A stretch of 64,000 nucleotides of DNA, from positions 124,001 to 188,000 of the forward strand of contig NZ_JADPKA010000006.1 in NCBI RefSeq assembly GCF_023073715.1, written 5' to 3'. This document shows, piece by piece, positions 9,167-16,923 of this stretch. Position numbers and translations under genes: made by a program. Positions within the stretch are counted from its first letter, which is position 1; each line of letters opens with the position of its first letter. Source of the DNA: Bradyrhizobium sp. 164. GTDB lineage: Bacteria > Pseudomonadota > Alphaproteobacteria > Rhizobiales > Xanthobacteraceae. Below the pieces are notes generated by a model, which saw only the letters and a list, made by a program, of their open reading frames with translations, was not told where the DNA came from and did not search any database.

Positions 9167-11164
9167 ATGTCTCCTGATCTTCTCAAGCTCATCTTCGGCC
9201 GGCTCGGCTTCGAATCGCTGCCGCTGCACGAGCCGATCGTCGTCGGCACCTTCGCGGTGGTCGCGCTCGGCGGCGCCGCGTTGCTCGGCGCCCTCACCTA
9301 TTTCCGTCTCTGGGGCTATCTGTGGCGCGAGTGGTTCACCACCGTCGACCACAAGCGCATCGGCATCATGTACATGATCCTCGGCATCGTGATGCTGCTG
9401 CGCGGCTTCGCCGACGCGCTGATGATGCGCGGCCAGCAGATGCTCGCCTTTGGCGGTTCCGAAGGCTATCTCAACGCCCATCACTACGATCAGGTCTTCA
9501 CCGCCCACGGCGTGATCATGATCTTCTTCGTGGCGATGCCGCTGGTCACCGGCCTGATGAACTACGTCGTGCCGCTCCAGATCGGCGCGCGCGACGTGTC
9601 GTTCCCGTTCCTGAACAATTTCAGCTTCTGGATGACGGTCGGCGGCGCAGTGCTGGTGATGGCCTCGCTGTTCATCGGCGAATTCGCCCGCACCGGCTGG
9701 CTGGCTTACCCGCCGCTGTCGAACATCGGCTACAGTCCCGACGTCGGCGTCGACTATTACATCTGGGCGCTTCAGGTCGCCGGCGTCGGCACGACGCTAT
9801 CCGGCATCAACCTGGTCTGTACTATCGTCAAGCTGCGAGCTCCGGGCATGACCATGATGCGGATGCCGGTGTTCACCTGGACCTCGCTCTGCACCAACGT
9901 CCTGATCGTCGCCTCTTTCCCCGTCCTCACGGTCGTGCTCGCGCTGCTCTCGCTCGACCGCTACGTCGGCACCAACTTCTTCACGAACGATTTCGGCGGC
10001 AGCCCGATGATGTACGTGAACCTGATCTGGATCTGGGGCCACCCCGAGGTCTACATCCTAGTTCTCCCCGCCTTCGGCATCTTCTCGGAAGTCACCTCGA
10101 CCTTCTCCGGCAAGCGGCTGTTCGGCTACACCTCGATGGTCTACGCCACGGTCGTCATCACCATCCTGTCGTACCTGGTCTGGCTGCATCACTTCTTCAC
10201 GATGGGCTCGGGCGCCAGCGTCAACTCGTTCTTCGGCATCACCACGATGATCATCTCGATCCCGACGGGGGCGAAGATGTTCAACTGGCTGTTCACGATG
10301 TATCGCGGCCGCATCCGCTACGAGCTACCGATGATGTGGACCATTGCCTTCATGCTGACCTTCGTGATCGGCGGCATGACCGGCGTTCTGCTCGCGGTAC
10401 CGCCGGCCGACTTCGTCCTGCACAACAGCCTGTTCCTGATCGCGCACTTCCATAATGTGATCATCGGCGGCGTGGTGTTCGGCGCGTTCGCAGGCATCAG
10501 CTACTGGTTCCCGAAGGCGTTCGGCTTCAAGCTCGATCCGTTCTGGGGCAAGCTGTCGTTCTGGTTCTGGGTCACCGGCTTCTATCTTGCCTTCATGCCG
10601 CTCTATGTGCTCGGCCTAATGGGCGTGACCCGCCGCCTGCGCGTGTTCGACGATCCCTCGCTCCAGATCTGGTTCGTCATCGCCGCGATCGGCGCCGGGC
10701 TCGTCTTGCTCGGTATCATCTGCATGCTGGTGCAGTTCGCGGTGAGCTTCCTCAAGCGCGAGCAGCTCAAGGACGTCACCGGCGATCCCTGGGATGCACG
10801 CACGCTGGAATGGGCGACCTCTTCACCCCCGCCGGACTATAACTTCGCCTTCACGCCCGTCGTGCACGACAACGACGCGTGGTGGGACATGAAAAAGCGC
10901 GGCTACCAGCGTCCGCTCAACGGGTTCAAGCCGATCCACATGCCCAGCAGCACCGGCACCGGCATCATCCTCGCCGGTCTTGCCACCGCGATGGGGTTCG
11001 GCCTGATCTGGTACATCTGGTGGCTGGCCGCCGCGAGCTTCATCGCGATGTTCGCCGTCGGTATCGGTCACACCTTCAACTATCACCGCGACTTCGACAT
11101 TCCGGCTGAAGACGTCATCCGGACCGAGGACGCGCGCACCAAACTGCTCGCCGGAGCCAAGTAA
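9167..11164 (+). CDS. cyoB: Cytochrome o ubiquinol oxidase subunit I
   Basis: A 665-residue catalytic subunit that reduces oxygen to water with electrons from quinol while pumping protons across the inner membrane. Key sites are present: the low-spin haem histidine in [12 protein letters not shown], the CuB/cross-linked His-Tyr pair in [14 protein letters not shown], the two CuB histidines in [10 protein letters not shown], and the haem ligands in [12 protein letters not shown]. The K-channel region [15 protein letters not shown] and 14-15 hydrophobic helices are as expected for the CyoB type. It starts 12 bases after cyoA, with AAAGAGA upstream of ATG. Length is normal for the family. Confidence 0.97.
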   Translation: MSPDLLKLIFGRLGFESLPLHEPIVVGTFAVVALGGAALLGALTYFRLWGYLWREWFTTVDHKRIGIMYMILGIVMLLRGFADALMMRGQQMLAFGGSEGYLNAHHYDQVFTAHGVIMIFFVAMPLVTGLMNYVVPLQIGARDVSFPFLNNFSFWMTVGGAVLVMASLFIGEFARTGWLAYPPLSNIGYSPDVGVDYYIWALQVAGVGTTLSGINLVCTIVKLRAPGMTMMRMPVFTWTSLCTNVLIVASFPVLTVVLALLSLDRYVGTNFFTNDFGGSPMMYVNLIWIWGHPEVYILVLPAFGIFSEVTSTFSGKRLFGYTSMVYATVVITILSYLVWLHHFFTMGSGASVNSFFGITTMIISIPTGAKMFNWLFTMYRGRIRYELPMMWTIAFMLTFVIGGMTGVLLAVPPADFVLHNSLFLIAHFHNVIIGGVVFGAFAGISYWFPKAFGFKLDPFWGKLSFWFWVTGFYLAFMPLYVLGLMGVTRRLRVFDDPSLQIWFVIAAIGAGLVLLGIICMLVQFAVSFLKREQLKDVTGDPWDARTLEWATSSPPPDYNFAFTPVVHDNDAWWDMKKRGYQRPLNGFKPIHMPSSTGTGIILAGLATAMGFGLIWYIWWLAAASFIAMFAVGIGHTFNYHRDFDIPAEDVIRTEDARTKLLAGAK

Positions 11165-11165
11165 A

Positions 11166-11795
11166 ATGACTGTCGCGATCAATCCCACCCAATCTGGCGA
11201 GCCGATCTTCTACCTCGCCGACGAGCACCCGCATCCGGAAGGCTGGAGCACCGCGCTCGGCTTCTGGATCTATCTGATGAGCGACTGCCTCATCTTCGCG
11301 ATCCTGTTCGCCACCTTCGGCGTGCTCGGCGGCAACTATGCCGCCGGTCCGGCGCCGAAGGACCTGTTCGACCTGAATCTGGTCGCGGTGAACACCTCGA
11401 TGCTGCTGCTGTCGTCGATCACCTACGGCTTCGCCATGCTGACGATGCAGCAGAACAAGGTCGGCCAGACGCAGATCTGGCTGGCGATCACCGGCCTGTT
11501 CGGCCTCGCCTTCATCGGCATCGAGCTCACCGAGTTCGCCCACATGATCCACGAGGGCGCCACGCCGCAGCGCAGCGCCTTCCTGTCCGCGTTCTTCACC
11601 CTGGTCGGCACCCACGGCCTGCACGTCTCCTGCGGCCTGATCTGGCTGGTGACGCTGATGGTGCAGGTCTGGAAGTTCGGCCTGATCGAAGCCAACCGCC
11701 GCCGCCTGATGTGCCTGTCGATGTTCTGGCACTTCCTCGACGTAGTCTGGATCGGCGTCTTCACCTTCGTCTATCTCCTGGGAGTTCTGCGATGA
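11166..11795 (+). CDS. cyoC: Cytochrome o ubiquinol oxidase subunit III
   Basis: A 209-residue five-helix membrane subunit. The opening PHPEGWSTALGFWIYLMSDC, the segment TNLVAVNTSMLLLSS-like (LVAVNTSMLLLSSITYGFAM), and the ending MFWHFLDVVWIGVFTFVYLL are typical CyoC landmarks. It stabilises the oxidase core and is not itself redox active. The start codon follows the cyoB stop by one base and its stop overlaps the cyoD start as ATGA, so the four cyo genes are translated as a coupled unit. Confidence 0.96.
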   Translation: MTVAINPTQSGEPIFYLADEHPHPEGWSTALGFWIYLMSDCLIFAILFATFGVLGGNYAAGPAPKDLFDLNLVAVNTSMLLLSSITYGFAMLTMQQNKVGQTQIWLAITGLFGLAFIGIELTEFAHMIHEGATPQRSAFLSAFFTLVGTHGLHVSCGLIWLVTLMVQVWKFGLIEANRRRLMCLSMFWHFLDVVWIGVFTFVYLLGVLR

Positions 11796-12172
11796 ACACC
11801 GATACTCACGCCGCGCACGCCGACGATCATCACCATGGCGACGGCCACGCCCACGGCACGTTCTCGACCTATATGCTCGGCTTCGTGCTCTCGGTCGTGC
11901 TCACCGCGATCCCGTTCTGGCTGGTGATGAGCGGCGCGCTGCCGAGCAAGCAGATCACCGCGCTGCTCATCATGGCCTTCGCAGTCGTGCAGATCGTCGT
12001 GCACATGATCTACTTCCTGCACATGAATACGACGTCGGAGAACGGCTGGAGCATGATGGCGCTGATCTTCACTATCGTCATGGTGGTGATCGCGCTTTCC
12101 GGTTCGCTGTGGGTGATGAACCACCTCAACAGCAACATGATGCCGATTCATCAGATGAGCGGAATGAAGTGA
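11792..12172 (+). CDS. cyoD: Cytochrome o ubiquinol oxidase subunit IV
   Basis: A 126-residue small subunit. I start it at ATG 11792, which overlaps the cyoC stop (ATGA); the frame also runs further upstream inside cyoC. A histidine-rich cytoplasmic N-terminus (THAAHADDHHHGDGHAHG) precedes three membrane helices, including VVQIVVHMIYFLHMNT, the characteristic CyoD segment. The histidine stretch could bind metal, for example copper, but no function is established. It completes the cyoABCD set. Confidence 0.95.
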   Translation: MNTDTHAAHADDHHHGDGHAHGTFSTYMLGFVLSVVLTAIPFWLVMSGALPSKQITALLIMAFAVVQIVVHMIYFLHMNTTSENGWSMMALIFTIVMVVIALSGSLWVMNHLNSNMMPIHQMSGMK

Positions 12173-12185
12173 GCGAGCCTCTGAC

Positions 12186-13037
12186 GTGAGCAAGATCTGG
12201 ACCGGGACGAACAAGGCAGGCGGGACGCGCGGCAAGGCTGCGCGATCCCCCTCCCTGTGGCTCACGGTCCTCTCGCTCACGGCGATTGCCGTTCTGATCG
12301 CGCTGGGCATCTGGCAGGTCGAACGCCGCGCCTGGAAGCTGGCGCTGATCGACCGGGTCGAGCAGCGCGTTCATGCCCCGGCCCAGCCGGTTCCCTCGCC
12401 CGCTGCGTGGCCCACGATCTCCACCGCGAACGACGAGTACAGGCACGTCACCCTCACCGGCCGTTTCCTGCATGACCGCGAGACGCTGGTGCAGGCCGTC
12501 ACCGAGGAAGGCCCCGGCTATTGGGTGCTGACGCCGCTTCTGCGCAGCGACGGCACGCAGGTCCTGATCAACCGCGGCTTCGTGCCCTCCGAGCGGCGCG
12601 ACGCCTCGACGCGCCGGGACGGCAATCCCGACGGCGAGGTTGAGATCACGGGTCTGTTGCGCATCACGGAGCGCAGGGGCGGATTCCTCAGGAACAACGT
12701 GCCGCAGCACAACCGCTGGTACTCGCGGGATGTCGCCGCGATCGCGGCGGCACGCGGCCTCCACGAGGTCGCGCCCTTTTTCGTGGATGCCGACGCCGGA
12801 TCACAAATTGCCGGCGGTCCGATCGGCGGATTGACCGTGATCCGCTTTCCCAATAACCACCTGATCTACGCACTGACGTGGTTTGCCCTGGCTTTCATGC
12901 TAGCCGGTCGACTTTTCGTCACATTCGGCGGCGGGCTATTGCGCCGCAAACGCTTCGTCCACGAACCGGCCGGCGGCTCCGACGCCGCTGCCCGCAGGAC
13001 GGGATCAGATGCTGGAACGATCGTCGAGCCGACCTGA
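12186..13037 (+). CDS. SURF1 family oxidase-biogenesis protein
   Basis: A 283-residue protein beginning at GTG 12186, 13 bases after cyoD. It has the SURF1 pattern: an N-terminal membrane helix (LTVLSLTAIAVLIALGIWQ) directly followed by VERRAWKLALIDRVEQRVHA, a periplasmic domain with YRHVTLTGRFLHDRETLV and VLINRGFVPSERRD, the NRWYSRDVAAIA motif, and a C-terminal helix after NNHLIYALTWFALAFML. SURF1 proteins help insert haem into haem-copper oxidases. Here it takes the place often occupied by the haem O synthase cyoE, which is absent from this cluster. It overlaps the following kinase gene by 29 bases. Confidence 0.92.
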   Translation: MSKIWTGTNKAGGTRGKAARSPSLWLTVLSLTAIAVLIALGIWQVERRAWKLALIDRVEQRVHAPAQPVPSPAAWPTISTANDEYRHVTLTGRFLHDRETLVQAVTEEGPGYWVLTPLLRSDGTQVLINRGFVPSERRDASTRRDGNPDGEVEITGLLRITERRGGFLRNNVPQHNRWYSRDVAAIAAARGLHEVAPFFVDADAGSQIAGGPIGGLTVIRFPNNHLIYALTWFALAFMLAGRLFVTFGGGLLRRKRFVHEPAGGSDAAARRTGSDAGTIVEPT

Positions 13038-14415
13038 CGACGCAAAGTCGAGCCCCCGGACGCTGGCCCATGGCGGCGAGCTGGCCGTGACGCTGCAATC
13101 GCAGGAGGACGCGCGCGGCGAGCTGATCGGCACTGCTCCCACCGACGACGAGACCAACCGCAAGAACATGGCGCTGCTGATCCAGCTGCGCTGGACCGCG
13201 GTGGTCGGCCAGATCGTGACCATCGGCGCCGTGCATTTCGGGCTTGGCATCCCCCTGCCCTTGGAACGGATGGGCGCGGTGATCGGCGCGCTGGTGCTGC
13301 TCAACGTCTCCAGCCTGGTCTGGGTGCGCCATCGCGCGGCGATCACCAACAACGAGCTTTTGGTCGCGCTGATGCTCGACGTCGCCGCGCTGACCGCGCA
13401 GCTCTACCTCTCTGGCGGCGCCACCAATCCCTTCACCTCGCTGTTCCTGCTCCAGGTCACGCTGGGCGCGGTGCTGCTCGACGCCCGCTCGACCTGGTCG
13501 CTGGTTGCGCTGACCTGCGCGAGTTTCGTGTGGCTGACGCTCGCCTACAGGCCGCTCGACCTGCCGCCAAATCCCATCAGCGAGACCTACAGCCTCACCG
13601 TAGCAGGCATGCTGTTGGGCTTCGTCCTCAACGCCGTGCTGCTGGTGGTGTTCGTCACCCGCATCAACAGGAATTTGCGCGAGCGCGACGCGCATCTGGC
13701 GGCGCTGCGCCAGCACGCGGCCGAGCAGGATCACATCGTGCGCATGGGCCTGCTCGCCTCCGGCGCGGCCCACGAGCTCGGCACCCCGCTCGCCTCGCTT
13801 TCGGTGATCCTCAGCGACTGGCGCCGCATGCCAGATCTCGCCGCCGATCAGGAGCTCGCCGAGGATCTCGCGGAGATGGAGACCTCGCTGCAACGCTGCA
13901 AATCGATCGTGACGGGCATCCTGGTGTCGGCGGGCGAAGCACGCGGCGAAGGCTCCTCGCCGACGACGGTGACGGCGTTCGTCACCGCGCTGGTGGAGGA
14001 ATGGCGCGACGCGCGCTCGGCGCGGACGCTCTACTTCGTCAACACCTTCGGCGAGGACGTCGCGATCGTCTCCGACATCGCGCTGAAGCAGGTGATCTTC
14101 AACGTGCTCGACAACGCCTATGAGGTCTCGCGCGATTGGGTCGAGCTCGTCGCCGAGCGCGAGGGCGACAATCTCGTGCTGTCGATCAGCGACCGCGGCC
14201 CGGGCTTTGCGCCGGAGATGCTGGCGCAGCTCGGAAAGCCCTATCAGTCCAGCAAGGGCCGCGCCGGCGGCGGGCTCGGCCTGTTCCTGGTGGTGAACGT
14301 GGTGCGCAAATTAGGAGGCAGCGTGACCGCCGAGAACCACAGGAAGCGCGGCGCCACCGTTCGTCTCACGCTGCCGCTCGCAACGCTCGCGATCGGAGGG
14401 AATTTTGACGCCTGA
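13009..14415 (+). CDS. RegB/PrrB-like redox sensor histidine kinase
   Basis: A 468-residue membrane kinase. About six hydrophobic helices span residues 55-215 and include GGATNPF at 136-142, the quinone-binding heptapeptide (GGxxNPF) of RegB/PrrB/ActS kinases. The H-box ASGAAHELGTPLASL places the phosphorylated histidine at 255. A cysteine at 297 (LQRCKSIV) lies about 42 residues later, near where RegB has its redox-active cysteine. N, G1 and G2 boxes follow (FNVLDNAYE, ISDRGPGF, GGGLGLFLV). Located directly behind the quinol oxidase genes and overlapping the response regulator by 11 bases, it probably reports quinone redox state. The true start may be downstream of 13009, since that ATG lies inside the SURF1 gene. 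Confidence 0.9.
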   Translation: MLERSSSRPDDAKSSPRTLAHGGELAVTLQSQEDARGELIGTAPTDDETNRKNMALLIQLRWTAVVGQIVTIGAVHFGLGIPLPLERMGAVIGALVLLNVSSLVWVRHRAAITNNELLVALMLDVAALTAQLYLSGGATNPFTSLFLLQVTLGAVLLDARSTWSLVALTCASFVWLTLAYRPLDLPPNPISETYSLTVAGMLLGFVLNAVLLVVFVTRINRNLRERDAHLAALRQHAAEQDHIVRMGLLASGAAHELGTPLASLSVILSDWRRMPDLAADQELAEDLAEMETSLQRCKSIVTGILVSAGEARGEGSSPTTVTAFVTALVEEWRDARSARTLYFVNTFGEDVAIVSDIALKQVIFNVLDNAYEVSRDWVELVAEREGDNLVLSISDRGPGFAPEMLAQLGKPYQSSKGRAGGGLGLFLVVNVVRKLGGSVTAENHRKRGATVRLTLPLATLAIGGNFDA

Positions 14416-14938
14416 CCGCTCGCTCATCGTCGTCGAGGACGATGCCGGCTTCGCCCGCACACTGAAACGCTCGTTCGAGCGCCGTGGCTACGAGGTCGTG
14501 CTCGCCGCCTCGATCGAAGAGGTACGCCAAGTGCTGGAGGAGCGCTCGTTCGGCCACGCCGTGGTCGACCTCAAGCTCGGCGGCGCCTCCGGGCTTGCCT
14601 GCGTCGAGCTCTTGCACACGCATGATCCCGACATGCTGATCGTGGTGCTGACCGGCTTTGCCAGCATTTCGACCGCCGTCGAGGCCATCAAGCTGGGAGC
14701 CTGCCACTACCTGGCAAAACCGTCGAACACCGACGACATCGAGGCCGCCTTCAACAAGGCCGAAGGCAACGCCGAGGTCGCGCTCGATGCACGACCGACA
14801 TCGATCAAGACGCTGGAATGGGAGCGCATCCACCAGACCCTGATCGAGACGGATTTCAACATCTCGGAAGCGGCCCGAAGGCTCGGCATGCATCGGCGGA
14901 CGCTGGCAAGGAAGCTGGAGAAACGGCCGGTCAAATAA
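14405..14938 (+). CDS. RegA/PrrA-like response regulator
   Basis: A 177-residue two-domain regulator. The receiver has the acidic pocket VVEDDAGF and phospho-acceptor Asp55 in AVVDLKLGG, with lysine in LAKPSN. The C-terminal output is a Fis-type helix-turn-helix (NISEAARRLGMHRRTLARKL), as in RegA/PrrA/ActR/RegR. It starts at TTG 14405, overlapping the end of the sensor kinase gene. It most likely activates or represses the oxidase genes in response to the membrane redox state. Because rhizobia typically keep a canonical RegSR pair elsewhere, this may be a paralogue devoted to the cyo locus; that is inference. Confidence 0.92.
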   Translation: MTPDRSLIVVEDDAGFARTLKRSFERRGYEVVLAASIEEVRQVLEERSFGHAVVDLKLGGASGLACVELLHTHDPDMLIVVLTGFASISTAVEAIKLGACHYLAKPSNTDDIEAAFNKAEGNAEVALDARPTSIKTLEWERIHQTLIETDFNISEAARRLGMHRRTLARKLEKRPVK

Positions 14939-14970
14939 GGTGTCGTCCGGACCGGCGTCCCCCAAACAAA

Positions 14971-14994
14971 AAGCCCGGCCGAACGGCCGGGCTT
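14971..14994. terminator. Bidirectional intrinsic terminator
   Basis: A perfect 10-bp stem (AAGCCCGGCC / GGCCGGGCTT) closes a GAAC loop between the convergent response regulator and carD genes. On the minus strand it is followed by TTTTGTTTG, a good U-tract that would end the carD transcript. On the plus strand the tract is only three T residues, so it may work more weakly in that direction. Confidence 0.85.
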
Positions 14995-15024
14995 TGATCT
15001 GTTGCAATCGATACGACGGGTTGC

Positions 15025-16032
15025 TTACGCAGCCTCGTCGGCAACGGTGGTGTCGTCGCCATCGGTGTCGTCGGTATCGCCCTCTGCATCCGTATCTGCT
15101 TCGCCCTCGGCGGCTTCCGCCTTGGCGTTGCGGCGCGGGCTCTTGGCAAGCTGGGCCTCGATCTCCTTGACCGCCTCGGTCTCGGTCGAATGCTGCACCA
15201 CCGCGATCTCGCGGGACAGACGGTCGAGCGCCGCTTCATAGAGCTGGCGTTCGCTGTAGGACTGCTCCGGCTGCGACTCCGAGCGGTAGAGGTCGCGCAC
15301 GACTTCCGCGATCGCAACGATGTCGCCCGAATTGATCTTCGCTTCATATTCCTGGGCGCGGCGCGACCACATGGTGCGCTTGACGCGGGCGCGGCCCTTG
15401 AGGGTCTCCAGCGCCTTCTTGACCAGCGCCGGATCGGACAGCTTGCGCATGCCGACATTGGCGACCTTGGCAGTCGGAACGCGCAGCGTCATCTTGTCCT
15501 TGATGAAGTTGATGACGAACAGCTCGAGCTTGGCACCGGCGATCTCCTGCTCCTCGATGGCCAGGATCTGGCCGACGCCGTGAGCGGGATAAACGACGAA
15601 TTCGTTGGCCTTAAAGCCCTGACGCTGGGTGACGACCTTCTTTTCCTCGACTTTCGGCGCAGCAGCGGGCTTGGCGGCCGGCTTGGTAGCGGCAGGAGCC
15701 TTGGCATGAGCAGCAGCAACGGGAGCCTTCGGCGCGGCGGGCTTGGCAGCGTGAGCCTTCGCCGGGTGAGCCTTGGCAGCAGCAGGCTTGGCAACGGTCG
15801 CTTTCGCGGCCGATTTGGCAGTCTTGTTAGGCATTGCGCTTCTTTTGTTCTTCGAGGACTTTGCAGCCGGCGCCTTCGTCGCGGTCCGACCCTTGGATGC
15901 GCTACGGCTGGCCGCGGCGACTTTTTTGGCCTCCTTATGGGAAGCCCTCGCTGAAGTACTCTTTTTACGCGTTTTCTGTGACACAGCCTGCGCGCGGAAA
16001 CTGCCACGCCCCTGTTCGACATTTGGTTTCAC
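15025..16032 (-). CDS. carD: CarD family transcriptional regulator
   Basis: The CarD/TRCF-type RNA-polymerase-interacting domain starts around residue 140 (GFKANEFVVYPAHGVGQILA) and is followed by the helical DNA-binding part (MWSRRAQEYEAKINSGDIVA). CarD proteins bind the polymerase beta subunit and stabilise open complexes, often at rRNA promoters. The 335-residue reading is flanked by a long Lys/Ala/Pro-rich N-terminus and an acidic, Asp/Thr-rich C-terminus, both low complexity. ATG at 15834 (MPNKTAKSAAK) would give a 269-residue protein; a good promoter at 16083-16110 allows either start. It converges on the response regulator gene across a shared terminator. Confidence 0.9.
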   Translation of the reverse strand: MKPNVEQGRGSFRAQAVSQKTRKKSTSARASHKEAKKVAAASRSASKGRTATKAPAAKSSKNKRSAMPNKTAKSAAKATVAKPAAAKAHPAKAHAAKPAAPKAPVAAAHAKAPAATKPAAKPAAAPKVEEKKVVTQRQGFKANEFVVYPAHGVGQILAIEEQEIAGAKLELFVINFIKDKMTLRVPTAKVANVGMRKLSDPALVKKALETLKGRARVKRTMWSRRAQEYEAKINSGDIVAIAEVVRDLYRSESQPEQSYSERQLYEAALDRLSREIAVVQHSTETEAVKEIEAQLAKSPRRNAKAEAAEGEADTDAEGDTDDTDGDDTTVADEAA

Positions 16033-16082
16033 GGGAACCCAGAGGGGCCAACGGGGCTGACGGGGTTCGGCTTAATGTGCCC

Positions 16083-16110
16083 AATATAGCACATTTCCCG
16101 CAAAAATCAA
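16083..16110 (-). promoter_or_regulatory. Sigma-70-type promoter for carD
   Basis: On the minus strand, -35 TTGATT (16110-16105) and -10 TATATT (16088-16083) are separated by 16 bases. Transcription would begin near 16076, leaving about 44 bases before ATG 16032. Confidence 0.6.
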
Positions 16111-16178
16111 TGATTTAGGGGTCTTCAGGGCTGGTTTTCGGCGGTAACGCAGCTATTAGGGTTAAGTTTGGGCCCTAA

Positions 16179-16517
16179 TTAGTCTCCCGAGCCCGGGTTC
16201 GGAGAAAAATATTTCTCGAACTTGCCTTCCATGCCATCGAATTCCTTGGCGTCGGCGGGTGATTCTTTCTTCTGGGTGATGTTGGGCCAGCTCTTGGCGT
16301 AGTCGGCGTTGACTTGGAGCCACTTTTCCAAGCCCGGTTCCGTGTCCGGCTTGATGGCGTCGGCGGGGCATTCCGGCTCGCACACGCCGCAATCGATGCA
16401 CTCGTCGGGATGGATGACGAGCATGTTGTCGCCCTCGTAGAAACAGTCGACCGGGCAGACCTCGACGCAGTCGGTGTACTTGCACTTGATGCAGTTTTCA
16501 GTGACGACGTAAGTCAT
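16179..16517 (-). CDS. fdxA: Seven-iron ferredoxin FdxA
   Basis: A 112-residue ferredoxin with one [3Fe-4S] and one [4Fe-4S] cluster. Cysteines C9xxC12xxxxC17 plus C21 ([20 protein letters not shown]) and C40xxC43xxC46xxxC50 ([18 protein letters not shown]) match the Azotobacter FdI/FdxA type, including the C-terminal extension [18 protein letters not shown]. It is a soluble low-potential electron carrier. Position between the S4/helicase genes and carD is a common gene order in Rhizobiales. ATG 16517 is preceded by a weak GGA-containing leader. Confidence 0.95.
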   Translation of the reverse strand: MTYVVTENCIKCKYTDCVEVCPVDCFYEGDNMLVIHPDECIDCGVCEPECPADAIKPDTEPGLEKWLQVNADYAKSWPNITQKKESPADAKEFDGMEGKFEKYFSPNPGSGD

Positions 16518-16649
16518 CCAACGCTCCGAAAAGCTCTTTCAAAAGTCGCGGCTTGCGTAGCGCGGATGGCCCGGCGCCGCAAGGTCGGGAACGGCCGATC
16601 ATGACACTTGTGTGCGTTTGACCAGCCAAGAAATGAATGCACCGCGCAA

Positions 16650-16919
16650 TTAATTGCGCTCGCCGAGCTCTTCGTAGAGCACGCGGGCCGAGGCGGCATC
16701 GCCGCGGCGCTCGTTGAAGGCGATGACCTTCAAGACGCGCACGGTGCGATCGAGCGCGATGGTGAGCACGTCGCCGACCTTGATCGCATGCCCCGGCGAT
16801 GTCTCGCGTGCGCCGTTGACGCGAACGTGGCCGGTGACCACCAGCTCAGCGGCGGAGGTGCGCGCCTTCACCACCCGGGCGTGCCACAGCCATTTGTCGA
16901 TGCGCTGCCGCTCGGTCGT
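16650..16919 (-). CDS. S4-domain RNA-binding protein (Hsp15-like), apparent ACG start
   Basis: The conserved S4 sequence starts with RQRIDKWLWHARVVKART, the RNA-binding motif of Hsp15/RluB-type proteins, and continues to residue 89. No ATG, GTG or TTG exists in this frame between an upstream TGA and the GTG at 16871-16873, which would cut off the conserved RIDKWLW part. A strong AAGGAG, overlapping the helicase stop, sits seven bases before ACG ACC at 16919, exactly where MT would be expected. The simplest reading is an ACG start (or an ATG to ACG change or sequencing error). Function: binding of rRNA/stalled 50S subunits is the known role of Hsp15. Translation is probably coupled to the helicase gene, whose stop lies four bases upstream. 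Confidence 0.8.
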   Translation of the reverse strand, partial: TTERQRIDKWLWHARVVKARTSAAELVVTGHVRVNGARETSPGHAIKVGDVLTIALDRTVRVLKVIAFNERRGDAASARVLYEELGERN

Positions 16920-16923
16920 AGGA

